Assembly (NCBI GenBank): GCA_947072565.1
Contig: CAMTIM010000036.1
Span: 62,001-126,000, forward strand
DNA: 64,000 bases
Direction: 5' to 3'
Source of the DNA: an uncultured Peptostreptococcaceae bacterium
Lineage (GTDB): Bacteria; Bacillota; Clostridia; Peptostreptococcales; Peptostreptococcaceae
Shown here: positions 9,426 through 20,000 of the stretch, one piece after another
Layout of the letters: each line of letters opens with the position of its first letter
Numbering within the stretch: position 1 is the stretch's first letter
Position numbers and translations under genes: made by a program
Notes under the pieces: generated by a model
What the model was told of the DNA's origin: nothing
The model's input: only the letters and a program-made list of their open reading frames with translations
The model's database searches: none

Positions 9426-11093
9426 CTAATCTACTATTTTACTACCACCTATAAACTCTCTTAATATAGATGTGAAAGGTATGTCTGATGTGTCTTTCAA
9501 TTCAGTAAAATATTGAAGAAATTTAAGTAATCTATTTGCTTCTATATATGATGGATTTTCTATTGAAATTTCTTCTAATAGTGGTTTTGCATATGTTTTT
9601 AAAATAGATAATTCATAAACACATGCAGAGTTAAATATTATATCTGCTTCTTCTTGATAAGGGAATATATTCTTCTTTTCACCACGTCTTACAGATTCCC
9701 ATTGCATTATTGTTTTTTCTGCACTATAACCTCTAAAATTATAATCTCTAACCATTCTTCTTATTAATCTTAAATCAGTTGTTGGGATTCTATTGTGGTC
9801 ATCTAAATTTATTTGAGTAAGGGCACTTATATATATTTTAAATTTATCACTATCTGGTATAGATTTAGTTAACATAGGATTTAATCCATGTATTCCTTCT
9901 AATATTATGGGCTGATTTTCATCTATTTTTAATTTTTTACCAGTTTCTTCTCTTATACCTAACTTAAAATTAAACTTTGGTAGGCTTATTTCTTTACCAT
10001 CTAATAAATCTTTTAAATCTTTATTAAATCTTTTTAAATCAATAGCTTCTATACATTCAAAATCAAAATTTCCAAACTCATCTAAAGGAGTTTCATCTCT
10101 ATTAACAAAGTAATCATCTAAAGATATTGAAACGGGATTTAAATTATTGACCCTAAGATGTATTGATAGTCGGTTAGCAAAACTAGTTTTTCCTGATGAG
10201 GATGGTGCTGCTATTAATACTACTCTTTTATCTTTTTCTTTTATTATATCTGCTATTTGAGAAAGTTTTTTCTCATGTAGTGCTTCAACTATTCTTATTA
10301 CTTCCCCATACTCATTGTTTCCTATTATTTTGTTAAGTGTTGTTACTTTGTCTACACCTATAAGTTTTGACCATTTTTCTGCTTCTTTATATATATTTGC
10401 AAGCTTTGGTTGCTGTTTAAATTCTACACATAAGTTTTTGTTAAGTTCACTTGGTCCTAAAAGAATAACTCCATCGTTATATAATTTCAAATCAAATGTT
10501 TTTATATATCCTGTTGATGGTAACATGTATCCATAAAAATGATCTATATGATTATTGCATTTATAAAGTTTGACATCGTCATATTCTTTATATTTTAATA
10601 GTTCTGCTTTTTCATGAAGTCCACAACTTTCAAATATATTTATTGCTTCGCCTACATTAGTTGATATTTTTTCTATTTTATAATTACTTTTTACTATGTC
10701 ATTCATTCTTTGCTTTATGTTATAAATATCATTTTCATCTAATTTTTTATCTATGTGAACTTCACAATATAAACCATTAGATAAAGAATGTTCTATTGTA
10801 ACTCTACTTTCTTTAAATAGTTCATTACAAGCCATTATAAATACAAATGACATTGTTCTTGAATATACCCTTAGACCATCTGGTGTACTTGTATCTAAAA
10901 ATCTAATTTCACAGTCTTCATTAATTTTATGACTTAATTCCCTTAACTTATTTTCTACAATAGCAATAGTTATGTACCCTTTATAACTTTCACTGATTTC
11001 TTTTGCTATATCCTCTAACAATATAGAAGAACATCCTTCTTTAATATTATATTGCATTACTTTCCCATCAATGTTTAAATTTATATTCCTCAT
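9426..11093 (-). CDS. Uridine kinase-like nucleoside kinase with TGS and tRNA-synthetase-like N-terminus
   Basis: A 555-residue three-part protein. Residues 1-65 form a TGS-like domain, about 66-210 resemble the second additional domain of threonyl/alanyl-tRNA synthetases (note HIDHFYGYMLPSTGY), and about 285-500 are a phosphoribulokinase/uridine kinase domain with P-loop APSSSGKTSFAN (about 294-305) and LDDYFVNRDETPLDEFGN. This fusion is a known family in Clostridia; the kinase part probably phosphorylates a nucleoside, but the purpose of the synthetase-like part is not established. It precedes its own strong terminator; 37 bases separate it from the upstream isomerase gene. Confidence 0.88.
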   Translation of the reverse strand: MRNINLNIDGKVMQYNIKEGCSSILLEDIAKEISESYKGYITIAIVENKLRELSHKINEDCEIRFLDTSTPDGLRVYSRTMSFVFIMACNELFKESRVTIEHSLSNGLYCEVHIDKKLDENDIYNIKQRMNDIVKSNYKIEKISTNVGEAINIFESCGLHEKAELLKYKEYDDVKLYKCNNHIDHFYGYMLPSTGYIKTFDLKLYNDGVILLGPSELNKNLCVEFKQQPKLANIYKEAEKWSKLIGVDKVTTLNKIIGNNEYGEVIRIVEALHEKKLSQIADIIKEKDKRVVLIAAPSSSGKTSFANRLSIHLRVNNLNPVSISLDDYFVNRDETPLDEFGNFDFECIEAIDLKRFNKDLKDLLDGKEISLPKFNFKLGIREETGKKLKIDENQPIILEGIHGLNPMLTKSIPDSDKFKIYISALTQINLDDHNRIPTTDLRLIRRMVRDYNFRGYSAEKTIMQWESVRRGEKKNIFPYQEEADIIFNSACVYELSILKTYAKPLLEEISIENPSYIEANRLLKFLQYFTELKDTSDIPFTSILREFIGGSKIVD

Positions 11094-11118
11094 ATTTCTC
11101 CCTTCTCCTACATATAGG

Positions 11119-11143
11119 AAAAAGAGGTATTTACACCTCTTTA
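11119..11143 (-). terminator. Short terminator overlapping the TIM-barrel gene stop
   Basis: AAAGAGGT-GTAAAT-ACCTCTTTTT on the minus strand, overlapping the last codons of the upstream gene. It may only partly separate it from the kinase gene. Confidence 0.65.
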
Positions 11144-11892
11144 ATAATAAAATCTAAATTTTTAATACTATCCTCAATATCTTTATAGTTAATTTCTAAT
11201 ACCATGTAATCGGTATCTAAATTAACAACCTCTTTTATATGTTCTTTTGATAATATTCCCTTACCGATACCAACATGTGTGTCATTGATACCATCATTAT
11301 CACTTAAATGAATTACTTTTATTTTTTTGCTTAATTGTTTTATATAATTATCTTTATTTATTAAGTTATGCCCTGTATCATAGCAAAACCATAATCTATT
11401 ATTTTTTACCCTCTCAAATATATATTCAAAATCATATGCTATGTTTCCAACATTTGAAAAATCTCCATTATCTGAATATACATTTTCTATAGAAATATTA
11501 GTATCTATTGTTTGTGATAATACTTTAAAAAAATCACTACTAATACTTAAATATTTTTCTCTATTTTTTTTTAGTCTATTGCTCATTACATATCCTAAGT
11601 GAAGGTTTATATACTTTATATCTAATTCTTTTGTATTATCATATAATCTTTTCACAAATTCCATCCATGAATTTCTTATATAATCCACATTTTCACAAGT
11701 ATTTAATTCCATAGGCAAGTGAATCCCAAGTGATAAGTCTAATTTTTTAATTTTTTCTTTATAATCACATAGTTTTTCACATTCATCTAAGTTATCAATA
11801 CCAATTTCTATATGTTTTATATTTTCTATTTTTTCACATAAATTTAAAGCTTCTTCAATATTAAATAAAAGTGCTGATATCCCTATTCTCAT
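11131..11892 (-). CDS. Sugar-phosphate isomerase/epimerase-like TIM-barrel protein
   Basis: A 253-residue protein of the AP-endonuclease-2/xylose-isomerase-like TIM-barrel superfamily. Visible strand ends carry metal-type ligands: GIHLPMEL, INLHLGY, ISIENVYSD, CYDTGHNL, VIHLSDND and a final VLEINY. The His/Glu/Asp pattern fits a divalent-metal enzyme; substrate unknown. Ten bases downstream of lepB, so cotranscription is likely. Related in fold, but not function, to Nfo at 6.8 kb. Confidence 0.8.
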   Translation of the reverse strand: MRIGISALLFNIEEALNLCEKIENIKHIEIGIDNLDECEKLCDYKEKIKKLDLSLGIHLPMELNTCENVDYIRNSWMEFVKRLYDNTKELDIKYINLHLGYVMSNRLKKNREKYLSISSDFFKVLSQTIDTNISIENVYSDNGDFSNVGNIAYDFEYIFERVKNNRLWFCYDTGHNLINKDNYIKQLSKKIKVIHLSDNDGINDTHVGIGKGILSKEHIKEVVNLDTDYMVLEINYKDIEDSIKNLDFIIKEV

Positions 11893-11901
11893 AACAAACC
11901 T

Positions 11902-12435
11902 CTAATTAACTTTTCCTATTTTATTAAATGGGAATAATCTTATCATAACTTTACCCATTACATCTTTTTCATTAACTAATCCAACATCTTCATATCTACT
12001 ATCTAAGCTTTTTTCCCTATTATCTCCCATAGCAAATATCTTTCCTTTTGGTACAACTATATCTATATTACCTTCAGTATAATTATCATGTATATATGGT
12101 TCACTTGTTAATTTATCGTTTACATATACTTTTGAATTTTCTATTTTTATATGGTCTCCTGAAACTCCAATAATTCTTTTTACTAGATCTTTTCTGTCTC
12201 CATCTTCTTGTAATAGTTCTGTGCTAAAGACTATTATATCTCCATCTTTTGGTTCACCCATTTTATAAGCCATTCTGTTGATTATTAAATAATCATTTTC
12301 CTCTAGGGTCGGATACATTGATTCCCCTCTTACCAATGTAGGCCTTATAAATTGAGTTATTATAAAGGCAAATATAAGAGCTGTCGCAATTATCTTCATC
12401 CACTCTATCGCCTCTTTCTTTATTTTTTCATTCAT
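11902..12435 (-). CDS. lepB: Signal peptidase I
   Basis: Membrane serine protease that removes signal peptides from exported proteins. One N-terminal membrane segment (residues about 13-30) is followed by the catalytic Ser39 in GESMYPTL and the general base Lys86 in DLVKRIIG, then the family motif GDNREKSLDSR. Start chosen at MNEKIKKEA because AGAGGAG lies 9 bases before it; the frame is open 11 codons further upstream without a site. Likely to process the secreted giant protein and other envelope proteins in the window. Confidence 0.95.
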   Translation of the reverse strand: MNEKIKKEAIEWMKIIATALIFAFIITQFIRPTLVRGESMYPTLEENDYLIINRMAYKMGEPKDGDIIVFSTELLQEDGDRKDLVKRIIGVSGDHIKIENSKVYVNDKLTSEPYIHDNYTEGNIDIVVPKGKIFAMGDNREKSLDSRYEDVGLVNEKDVMGKVMIRLFPFNKIGKVN

Positions 12436-12472
12436 CCGTACCATCTCCTCTAAAATTAGGTTGCTCAATATA

Positions 12473-13276
12473 TTAATTCGATTTTTTTAAGCTACCTATC
12501 ATGTGTACTGCCATCTCATTAATATTATCATATTTATCCATCTTGATTCCAATATCTAACAATTCGCATGCTTTAACTAAATCTTGTACTACCTCCATTG
12601 GGTTGCCATATAGCACCTCAATATCTTCTTTACTTACACCTTTAAAACCATGCCCCACTGGACTTTCATTTCTTAATCTAATTAAACTCTCTAGTCTATC
12701 GCTGTTTAATATTTCTACTACTCTGTCCATTCTTTTAGTTTTTTTTATGTGCTTGTTTATATATTGAGTTACCCCATGTATTAAATTTCCATTATATATA
12801 TTATACTTCTTTTTCAAAGTATATAAAATATTTTTCTTAGACACCATATATCCATGCATAGATACTTTATATGTTTTTGATTCTTTAGTACTAACAAAAA
12901 TATATTTAAATAAAGCTTCCTTCAATCTATATAGCCTTCCTAGAAAATCTATGTACTCTTCATTTACAATTTGAATTTTCATATTCTCTACTAGTTCAGA
13001 TAGTATATCTTCAGGCTCTCCTATATTTAAGTTCTCTAAATTATTTATCAATTTATTTATTTGCCTTCTTGATAACATCTCTTCACTCATACTATTTATA
13101 CTTTTTAATGCTTTTTTAAAGTCAAAGTTAACGGCATATTTAGATGACTCCATTAGTAAATATAAATCTCCTTCTATAATTCCCGCTTCTTCTAATATAT
13201 CTAAAACTGCATCATAGTCATATCTTTGTAAAAATTTAGATATAACATACTCTTGATTTTTATCTAATGAGCTCAT
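12473..13276 (-). CDS. Stand-alone HEPN-type protein resembling the C-terminus of Csx6/Cas02710
   Basis: A 267-residue, largely helical cytoplasmic protein with no signal peptide. The notable motif is LRNESPVGHGFKGVSKEDI (residues 201-219): Arg202-Asn203 followed by His209, the R-N-X5-H signature of HEPN ribonucleases, and the wider LRN-S-x-x-x-HGF pattern recalls the C-terminal HEPN part of CRISPR-associated Cas02710/Csx6 proteins. No Rossmann-like CARF sensor is apparent in the N-terminal 190 residues, and there is no CRISPR array or cas gene in the window. RNA cleavage is an inference from the motif. It precedes lepB by 37 bases and may be in the same transcript. Confidence 0.6.
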   Translation of the reverse strand: MSSLDKNQEYVISKFLQRYDYDAVLDILEEAGIIEGDLYLLMESSKYAVNFDFKKALKSINSMSEEMLSRRQINKLINNLENLNIGEPEDILSELVENMKIQIVNEEYIDFLGRLYRLKEALFKYIFVSTKESKTYKVSMHGYMVSKKNILYTLKKKYNIYNGNLIHGVTQYINKHIKKTKRMDRVVEILNSDRLESLIRLRNESPVGHGFKGVSKEDIEVLYGNPMEVVQDLVKACELLDIGIKMDKYDNINEMAVHMIGSLKKSN

Positions 13277-13390
13277 AATATACCTCCTCTGTTATATTTA
13301 TAAAATTGACCTTCTTTTATTATTGAACTATATTATATTTAAATATACATTTTTTTGTATTGTATAATTGGTTATATCGCGTTTAAATAT

Positions 13391-14101
13391 CTATTTCTTT
13401 TTTCTCCTTTTAAAAAATCGCATCTTAGATTTATCTATATATTTATCTAGCTTGTCTAAATTGATTTTCCATAAGAATATAACGTAAATTATAAACAATA
13501 CAACAGACCATCTATATTCTATCATCAATATAAAATCAAAAATTCCATGAAGTAATATTGGTACTAATAAAGATAAAATAAGGTACTCTCTTTTTTTTAT
13601 CTTTTCATTACTAAATTTATATTTAGATATATAATATCCCATCGTTATTGCAAACATAACATGGGCTGGTATAGATATTACGGCTCTTATAATACCCACT
13701 TCAAAAGCTACATTTTTATTTTCAAACAATATATATATTATGTTTTCTATTGTGGCAAATCCAAGAGATAAAAATATAGAGTAAATAATTCCGTCTAATT
13801 TTTCATTAAAATTTTTTTCCTTTAATAAGTTAGGTAATAAAACTATATACTTTAATCCTTCTTCTGTTAATGCTGCTACTACAAATGACATAAAAATGTA
13901 ATTAGAGTAGCCTTCAAATATTTTTATTTTAATTAAAATTCCTTCTATTATAATTGCTATTATACTTATAAAAACTCCCATTATAAAAAACTTACCCAAC
14001 AACCGTATAGGCTCTCTATCGTATTTATCTTTTAAATATATCCACATCATACAAGCTATAGTAGGTGCAATAGCAAGTATTAATAAATCTATCTTCATCA
14101 A
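13391..14101 (-). CDS. PrsW-family intramembrane protease
   Basis: A 236-residue polytopic membrane protein with about seven hydrophobic segments. The family motifs are present: ALTEEGLKY (Glu80-Glu81), FATIENIIYI, RAVISIPAHVMFA and ILLHGIFDF, giving the conserved Glu and His residues of the PrsW/CAAX-protease-like group. B. subtilis PrsW cleaves an anti-sigma factor; a C. difficile homologue acts on RsiT. The substrate here is unknown, though the RsiV-like DUF3298 protein at 15.6 kb is in the neighbourhood. Divergent from sleC with 121 bases between. Confidence 0.88.
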   Translation of the reverse strand: MMKIDLLILAIAPTIACMMWIYLKDKYDREPIRLLGKFFIMGVFISIIAIIIEGILIKIKIFEGYSNYIFMSFVVAALTEEGLKYIVLLPNLLKEKNFNEKLDGIIYSIFLSLGFATIENIIYILFENKNVAFEVGIIRAVISIPAHVMFAITMGYYISKYKFSNEKIKKREYLILSLLVPILLHGIFDFILMIEYRWSVVLFIIYVIFLWKINLDKLDKYIDKSKMRFFKRRKKK

Positions 14102-14149
14102 AACACATCCCTTATTTATATTTTCATTTATATTATTTCCAATTACCTT

Positions 14150-14178
14150 AACAAAATAAGAACTATCTTCATACTATA
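14150..14178 (+). promoter_or_regulatory. Candidate mother-cell sigma (SigK/SigE-type) promoter of sleC
   Basis: ACA, 16 bases, then CATACTATA matches the SigK pattern AC-N16/17-CATAnnnTA, 45 bases upstream of the sleC start. A promoter of the spore mother cell fits a cortex-lytic enzyme. Pattern match only. Confidence 0.5.
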
Positions 14179-14222
14179 AAATACAAGATATTATTAAATT
14201 ATCTAAAAGAAAGGGTGATTCT

Positions 14223-15494
14223 ATGCAAGATGGCTTTTTAACAGTCAGTGTTTTAGATAAAGCTACTAACAGACCTATTGAAAATGCTACTGTAAACGTA
14301 TATTCAATTCCACAGGATGGAGAACGTGCAACATTAGTTTTAGAAAATTTAAAAACTAATTCCTCTGGTCAAGTAATTGGGTTAAATCTTCCTGCTCCGG
14401 ACATTAAATTTTCTCAACAACCATCTGATGTAAGACCCTACAGTCAGTACTCTGTAGAAACTATCGTTGATGGTTATGAAACTGTAGTTATAGAAGGAAC
14501 TCAATTATTTCCAACTGTAGAAGCTAGACAAAATGTCCCTCTTATAGCTAAAACTAGATGTAGAGGATCATATTCTAGACAAAATGAGGCTGTATACGAT
14601 ATTGGTGATAATACTTTATATGGAACTTATCCACCTAAGATACCTGAGAGTGACTTAAAACCACTACCTCCTCCTACAGGATTCGTTGTTTTAGATAATC
14701 CAGTTGTGCCTGAATTTATAGTAGTTCATGATGGGTTGCCTGAAAATACATCTGCAAAAGATTATTGGGTTCCATTTAAAGAATATATAAAAAACGTTGC
14801 TTCTTCTGAGATATACTCTACTTGGCCTACTCAAACTATTTATTCTAACGTGATAGCTATAATTTCATTTACATTAAACAGAGTTTTTACTGAGTGGTAT
14901 AGAAACAAAGGCTACAACTTTACCATAACATCTACTACTAATTTTGATCATAAATTTATAAACAACAGAAATTTATTCGATACCATCAATGTAGTTGTAG
15001 ATGATATCTTTAACACATATATAAAACGTCCACCTACTTCAAGACAGCCTTTACTAGCTCAATATTGTGATGGTAAAAAATCTCAATGTCCTAATCAAAT
15101 GACTCAATGGGGGAGTAAAGATTTAGGAGCTCAAGGCAAAGACTTCGAAGCAATACTTAGATATTTCTACGGAGATGAAATATCATTTGAAAAAGCTCCA
15201 ATAGTAAGTGGAGTCCCTGTATCATTCCCTGGTGAAACACTACAAGTTGGATCTAATAATAAATATGTTAAAACTGTTCAAAACCAACTTAATGCTATAG
15301 CCAAAGGATATCCAGCCATCCCTAAAGTAAGAGAAGATGGAATATATGGTGATTCTACTGCTGAAGCTGTAAAGACTTTCCAAGGTATATTTGGATTACC
15401 TCAATCTGGAGTAGTAGATTTTAAAACATGGTACGAAATATCTAGAGTATATGTTGCTGTAACTAAAATAGCCTCTTTAAATCCAACTATATAG
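14223..15494 (+). CDS. sleC: Spore cortex-lytic enzyme SleC
   Basis: Germination enzyme that degrades cortex peptidoglycan after its pro-sequence is cut by Csp proteases. The 423-residue protein starts MQDGFLTVSVLDKATNRPI, close to what I recall of C. difficile and C. perfringens SleC. Residues 1 to about 115 form the beta-rich pro-region, about 160-330 a SpoIID-like catalytic region (IYSTWPTQTIYSNVIAII...QWGSKDLGAQG), and about 345-415 a peptidoglycan-binding domain with DGIYGDSTAEAVKTFQ. There is no classical signal peptide, as expected for protein made in the mother cell and deposited in the coat/cortex. Ribosome site AAGGGTGAT. Diagnostic for a clostridial spore former. Confidence 0.93.
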   Translation: MQDGFLTVSVLDKATNRPIENATVNVYSIPQDGERATLVLENLKTNSSGQVIGLNLPAPDIKFSQQPSDVRPYSQYSVETIVDGYETVVIEGTQLFPTVEARQNVPLIAKTRCRGSYSRQNEAVYDIGDNTLYGTYPPKIPESDLKPLPPPTGFVVLDNPVVPEFIVVHDGLPENTSAKDYWVPFKEYIKNVASSEIYSTWPTQTIYSNVIAIISFTLNRVFTEWYRNKGYNFTITSTTNFDHKFINNRNLFDTINVVVDDIFNTYIKRPPTSRQPLLAQYCDGKKSQCPNQMTQWGSKDLGAQGKDFEAILRYFYGDEISFEKAPIVSGVPVSFPGETLQVGSNNKYVKTVQNQLNAIAKGYPAIPKVREDGIYGDSTAEAVKTFQGIFGLPQSGVVDFKTWYEISRVYVAVTKIASLNPTI

Positions 15495-15508
15495 TTAAGA
15501 TTAAATAT

Positions 15509-15557
15509 TAAAAACCTATAAATTCAAGTGTGTTATAACTAAATTTATAGGTTTTTT
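15509..15557. terminator. Bidirectional terminator between sleC and the DUF3298 gene
   Basis: AAAACCTATAAATT pairs with AATTTATAGGTTTTTT across a 20-base loop; T runs follow on both strands, between convergent genes. Confidence 0.8.
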
Positions 15558-15571
15558 AAGCTTAATTATAT

Positions 15572-16942
15572 TTATTTAAATATATCTACATACTCATCTT
15601 TTAACATATGATTTATTACACTTTTGTTTATTGGAAACTCCGGTTCTCCAGCTGCATATGGTGCTATTTCGTATAAATCAAAATAAATAACTAAATTATC
15701 ATCTTGTATATAAAATTTATTATTTAGCTTTATTCCATTAAATTGATATACTCCTTTATATTCTTTATCATTTTTAACTATATTTTCTATCTGGTTTCTT
15801 ATTTCATTATCTATTACTTTCTTATAATCTATATCTGGTTTAAATAAATCACTTAATGTTAATAATTTTCCATCTTTCATATCAATATTGTATGATACCG
15901 TTTCATAATATCCATGTGCACCACCACTGTATTTATAGTATCTTACATTTATGCTTAATATATCATCACTATTTTTTTTAACTTCAAAATCAACATTAGC
16001 AACAAATTTATTTTCTATGTCAGCTAGATTATCCAAATATTTTTTTGCTTCTACTTGTGATTCATTATAAAATTCCATTATGTCTTTTCTTATCTCATCA
16101 TTTATATATTTTTCAATTTCTTTATTTGATGTCATTATTATTGGTATATTTATTACGCTATTGATATATTTATTATCCTTAGTTATTGTTTGGGTATCTA
16201 TATTTGCAACAATATTACTAGTGGTAAGTGCTTTTATTTTATTTTTAAAAACCTCTATTGGTATTTTGAATTCATAATTTAAGTTACTATTATTTTCTCT
16301 ATAAGGGTTGAAGTAAACTATTATACCTCCATCTGCAATAATAAAATCAGTATATTTATTTACAATTATTTTTTGTTTATCAATTTTTAAATCTTGTTTT
16401 TTAGCATAATTGTATATATATTTAGTTATAACTTTTTCATAATCTAAGTTACCCTTTAATAAATTATCTAGATAAATTCTTTGTCCTGTTTTTAAATCAA
16501 ATAAATAACTATCTTTTTCTAATACAGATTCTTTTTTACCTTTATTTATGTTTTTGTATATTACTATATTTATTAAATTTCCATCTTCAAATGCTACATT
16601 ATAATTTATAGCTATATTCTTTTTTTCATTATTATTTAGCTCGCTCTCCTGTCTTTCATGATTTATATATTCATTTATATTTCTTCTTATATATGTATTT
16701 ATATATCGTTGAACCTCGCTATTTGAAAAATGTATTACAGGCATTTTTACGCTTATAACTACGTTTTTATAATCTATTTTTGTTTTTTCTTCAGTTATTT
16801 TTACTGTTCTAAGTCCTTGAGACATATTAGTTTGAATTACATCTTTAATATTAAATTCAACATTTGAACTTACTACGCTTATTAATAAAAAAATTAATAC
16901 TAATGGTGTTATATATTTTAAAAGCTTATTTTTATTTTTCAT
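15572..16942 (-). CDS. Membrane-anchored protein with two DUF4163/DUF3298 (RsiV-like) repeats
   Basis: A 456-residue protein: one N-terminal membrane segment (about residues 8-27) then two similar extracellular halves of about 200 residues. Each half has the pattern of a DUF4163-like start (YKNVVISVKMPVI; KYINSVINIPIIM) and a DUF3298-like end; the second has the typical YSGGAHGYYETVSYNID and PDIDYKKVID. DUF3298 occurs in RsiV, a lysozyme-binding anti-sigma factor, but no anti-sigma N-terminal domain is visible, so a sensing or binding role is only an analogy. Start set at MKNKNKLL because GGAGGA lies 7 bases upstream. Single gene. Confidence 0.75.
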   Translation of the reverse strand: MKNKNKLLKYITPLVLIFLLISVVSSNVEFNIKDVIQTNMSQGLRTVKITEEKTKIDYKNVVISVKMPVIHFSNSEVQRYINTYIRRNINEYINHERQESELNNNEKKNIAINYNVAFEDGNLINIVIYKNINKGKKESVLEKDSYLFDLKTGQRIYLDNLLKGNLDYEKVITKYIYNYAKKQDLKIDKQKIIVNKYTDFIIADGGIIVYFNPYRENNSNLNYEFKIPIEVFKNKIKALTTSNIVANIDTQTITKDNKYINSVINIPIIMTSNKEIEKYINDEIRKDIMEFYNESQVEAKKYLDNLADIENKFVANVDFEVKKNSDDILSINVRYYKYSGGAHGYYETVSYNIDMKDGKLLTLSDLFKPDIDYKKVIDNEIRNQIENIVKNDKEYKGVYQFNGIKLNNKFYIQDDNLVIYFDLYEIAPYAAGEPEFPINKSVINHMLKDEYVDIFK

Positions 16943-17052
16943 ATTAAATTCCTCCAAAATATAGTTCACTTATTATATTCTGGATTTTTCATTTTTTTAT
17001 CCTAATCAAATTTTGTAATTTTTGCTTTACTTTAATTAAAATAAACAAATTA

Positions 17053-17092
17053 AAAATACCTCCATATCATACTTATGACATGAAGGTATTTA
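17053..17092 (-). terminator. Terminator of the giant secreted-protein gene
   Basis: Minus-strand AAATACCTTCATGTCAT / ATGATATGGAGGTATTTTT hairpin just after the stop codon. Confidence 0.75.
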
Positions 17093-17099
17093 ATGTTTT

Positions 17100-20000
17100 T
17101 TATTTTATAAATTTAGCATCTGCCCAATTTGCATGGTCATTACCAGAACCATTTCCACCATCTTCTACAACTAATTTAACTTTACTTGCACCTTCAATAT
17201 TAATATTAATAAATTCGGTTGTTGTATTTTTGTTCATAAGATTAGATGTATACGCCAATTTATCATCTACAAAAACTTTAAATATAACTGAGGCTTTTCT
17301 ATTAGCATCTCTACTAACTCCTACAGAACTCGTGAAGTTTTTAAAGTTTTTACCTGCTAGATCATATACTACTTCTGAATAAGAGTGAGTACCTATTCCT
17401 TTTTCATAAACAACTTCTTTTGTACCATCCCATAATTTAAGTTTTGTCTCTGTTACAGACTTATCTTTTTGCACATGTCTCCAACCAGCATATGCATCTG
17501 TCCATTCTAAATCACTAACATATGTAAAATCTTCTATTTTTGCAGTTATTATTAACTTAACTGTTTTTGTTGTAGTATTATTATTGCTATCTACCACAGT
17601 ATATACAATTTCAAACTCACCTACTTTATTTTTAACATAGTTTGTAGTGTATGTAATCTTTGAACTTATATTACCATCTTCAGCATCTATAACTTCAACT
17701 TTAGATAAGATATCATTAAAATCAACCTCATCGCCCTCTTTATAAGTTACATTTTCAGCATTTATTACAGGACTCTGTCCCTTAAATTTTTGTAAATTTG
17801 AAATAGCTAACTCTATATCTTCACAAGCTTTATCAACTTCAACTTGTGTAGCTTTCCCATTACTTAAAAGAGTTTTTGCTATACTTAGTTTTTCCTGTAG
17901 AAATACCCATGAAGCAGCCTCATAATCTCCTTCTTTTAAAAGTTCTGCTTTTTTTATAGCTTCTTTTAAATTAAAAGTATCTACTGTTAACTCATAAGTA
18001 TAAATAACCGAGTTTTTTTGATTTACTTGTGTTATTTCTCCTTTTTCTTGACCTGTTGTAAGCTTATAGCTATAAGTTTTATCTCCTACTATAATTTTGC
18101 TTAACTTATCTGAAGCCACATCATAACTGTTATTAACTTGAATAACTTTGTCTTCTTTTAATTTATTTCCATTAATATCAACATATTTGACTACTACTTC
18201 TCCTACTTTATCTGATGCCATAAGGAATTTAGCATCACCCCATATAGCCCCATCATTTCCATTTCCATTTCCACCATCTTCCACAACAAGCTTTAATTGT
18301 TTTGCTCCTGCAATGTTAACTTTAATAAACTCCTGAGTTGTATCTCTCTTCATAATATCAATCTCTTTTACAAGCTTTCCATCTACATAAACTTTAAATT
18401 TTATAGATGTATTATTATTACCATCTCTATCTCCACCTACATAACTTGTAAAGTATCCATAGTCTTTATCCGTTAAATTATAAACTATTTCTGAGTGAGC
18501 ATGCGTTCCTATACCTTTTTCATATGTTACTTCTTTTTCTCCATCCCACAGGCGAAGTGATTTTGCATTAAGATTTAAATCCTTATGAATAGATCCCCAA
18601 CCTGTACTTGCTGACGACCATTCAGTATCTGAAACATATATACTACTGTTAACTACTATAATTTTCACTGTTTTTTCTGTTTTGTTACCATCGCTATCTA
18701 CAACGCTATACACTATATCAAAGTTACCTGTACTACCCTTTTGGTAGTTTGTAGTATACGTAATCTTTGAAGTTAAATCTCCATCTTCAACATCACTTGC
18801 TTTAACTTTAGATACTATTTCATCTAACTTTACAACCTCATCTTTTTCATAAGATACATTAGTTGCATCAATTTTTGGAGCTGAATTTGTTGATATAAAC
18901 TTAGCATCAGCCCATACTGAATGATCATAATTGTTTGTTCCATTTGAATCTACTATAAGTTTTATCTCTTTTGCACCTTTAATATCAACATTTACATGTT
19001 TATATGGCGTTTTAGAAGAGACAATTTTTGAATCATATTTTAAAATACCATCTACATAAACTTTAAATATTACACTTGCACTTGTGTTATATGCAGTATC
19101 ATCTATACCAACATAACTTTCAAAATTAGTATATTGTTTATTAGATATATCATATATTAATTCTGAATTTGCATGAGCTGTTATTCCTTTTTTGAAGAAC
19201 TCTTTACCTATATTTGAATGTAGGACAATTGAACCATTATTAATGCTACTATTAAGGTTCGTATCTTTTTTGATATTTCCTGAACCACATGTTCCGCTCT
19301 TATAATTAATATCACTTAAATAATCTATTATACTTGTTACTTCTACTTCTCTTGTAATTGTTGTTTCATTATCATCAGCACCTATAGTTTTATATGTAAT
19401 TAAATAGATACCTCTTTTATTTATGTCTACAGTGTTTTTTATTATTTTAATATTACTTGTAATATCATTTCCTTTTGAATCCTTTGTTGCAATATGATCC
19501 ATTGGATTAAACTCTTTATAAAGTGGAATAGTAATTTTTGCTGTAAAATCTAATTTTTTGCTGTTACTTGGAGGCGTTACTCCCTTACCTGCAATCCTTA
19601 CTAAGACAGTACTATCTGTCGTAAAATTAGGTGAATTACTTTCTGAATATCTTGTCCATGTTCTGCCATTATCATCGCTATACTCCATAGAAGAATCAAT
19701 ACCTTCTATAACGTTTACCTTATCATCAGCACTAACATTTGGCTCTGTTGGTCTATTATTAATTTTGATTTCAGCAATACCTGCATTATCGTTAACTCTA
19801 ACTTTAATACCATGTTCAGCACTAATTGATTCTAAGTCAGTATTTGAAAGTAACATATTTTCTGCATTAATCGACTTCCAAGTTTTACCGTTATCAAGAC
19901 TATATTGCATTGAATTACTTGTTCCCATAATTCTTCCTGCGTTATCACCATCAAAACTAAAATTAACATCTGGAACAACTACATCGTGAACATAATTTAT

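Noticed and set aside
12473..13276. Evidence for a CRISPR system suggested by the HEPN motif
   Set aside because: No repeat-spacer array and no cas gene were seen anywhere in the window.
19558..19989. Long open frame on the plus strand inside the giant secreted-protein gene
   Set aside because: It is antisense to clear domain-coding sequence, has no ribosome site and a composition expected from the repetitive opposite strand.
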